Shown here: positions 63,852 through 64,000 of the stretch, one piece after another | Layout of the letters: each line of letters begins with the position of its first letter | How positions within the stretch are numbered: position 1 is the first letter of the stretch | Source: [Clostridium] citroniae WAL-17108 | GTDB lineage: Bacteria; Bacillota; Clostridia; Lachnospirales; Lachnospiraceae | DNA: 64,000 nt | Reading direction: 5' to 3' | Assembly (NCBI RefSeq): GCF_000233455.1 | Contig: NZ_JH376427.1 | Location: 128,035-192,034 of the forward strand | The notes under the pieces: model-generated | What the model was told of the DNA's origin: nothing | Seen by the model: the letters and a program-made list of their open reading frames with translations, nothing else | Databases searched by the model: none | Translations under genes and position numbers: made by a program

Positions 63852-64000
63852 TCACTGTGCGTCTGCGTTTTCCTGGGTGATCAGTGTGGCCGGAGCATAC
63901 ATTTCCCCTTTTTCAATCTCCTCACCCTTAAAATACCGGTCCATCTGCTCATATACAATCTGGGCCATTCCCTCAAAATTCTGCTTTACCGTGGCCTTCA
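63852..64000 (-). CDS. Sugar ABC substrate-binding protein, C-terminal end (cut by window)
   Basis: The last 49 codons of a gene that starts beyond the window are present. The reading KATVKQNFEGMAQIVYEQMDR and the ending APATLITQENADAQ are typical of ribose-type periplasmic binding proteins. It lies 28 bases before the ATPase gene, so the operon order is binding protein, ATPase, permease, TrpA-like protein, kinase. The ligand is unknown. Confidence 0.85.
   Translation of the reverse strand, partial: KATVKQNFEGMAQIVYEQMDRYFKGEEIEKGEMYAPATLITQENADAQ

Noticed and set aside
1-64000. CRISPR array, tRNA or rRNA genes
   Set aside because: No regularly spaced repeats, cloverleaf-like sequences or ribosomal RNA stretches were seen on reading both strands.

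Overview
This window looks like a chromosomal segment of a Gram-positive anaerobe of the Lachnospiraceae, most like the Enterocloster/Lachnoclostridium group. The reasons are strong AGGAGG ribosome sites, lysine synthesis through dapL, class III ribonucleotide reductase, a glnA followed by an ANTAR (nitR-type) gene, BsaA/TasA-like SipW substrates, and TRAP and ribose-type ABC sugar operons. This assignment is inferred from gene content, not from a search.

Layout. 1-470 is a gene-free start with GC-rich palindromes. 473-4514 is a riboflavin operon: consensus promoter, FMN riboswitch, hairpins, then ribD-ribE-ribBA-ribH. 4486-6938 holds a MATE transporter and a PHP phosphatase around a palindrome-rich gap. 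6933-11272 is an acid-sugar operon (2-hydroxyacid dehydrogenase, enolase-superfamily dehydratase, RraA-like protein) with a divergent AraC regulator. 11480-15218 holds an unknown gene and a hybrid sensor kinase split in two by a one-base frameshift. 15382-18061 is nrdG/nrdD. 18951-24994 is a maltose/alpha-glucan unit: LacI regulator, fused PTS transporter, EEP phosphatase and malQ. 25149-31743 holds an amidase, an Lrp regulator, dapL, dapF, an ANTAR antiterminator, glnA with an attenuator-like leader, and a second DapF-like protein that lacks both catalytic cysteines. 31901-37788 is an AraC regulator and a complete branched-chain amino acid ABC operon (liv).

37833-52502 is the most interesting region. 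It encodes a class B-like sortase, an LPKTG wall-anchor protein, a SipW-type signal peptidase, four TasA/CalY/BsaA-like secreted proteins, and a 1704-residue adhesin with a PA14/fibro-slime domain and Cna-B-like repeats. Upstream lie a SARP/BTAD regulator with a degenerate GGDEF domain and a small unknown gene. Just before that gene are two perfect 29-bp inverted repeats (51390-51418 and 51629-51657) around 210 bp, next to a tyrosine recombinase gene whose last eight codons lie inside one repeat. The segment holds a rightward promoter and a hairpin that looks like a leftward terminator. I read it as a phase-variation switch, caught OFF, that controls the regulator and through it the surface-fibre locus.

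52853-64000 holds a phosphoribosyltransferase-like gene, an aldo/keto reductase remnant, a TRAP transporter with a divergent epimerase and GntR regulator, and a sugar operon (FGGY kinase, TrpA-like protein, ribose-type ABC permease and ATPase, and the end of a binding protein that runs off the window).

Two families of short dispersed palindromes recur between genes: one with core GTGTACTCTCGGAG, the other with core CTCAGTGGACAAGGG.
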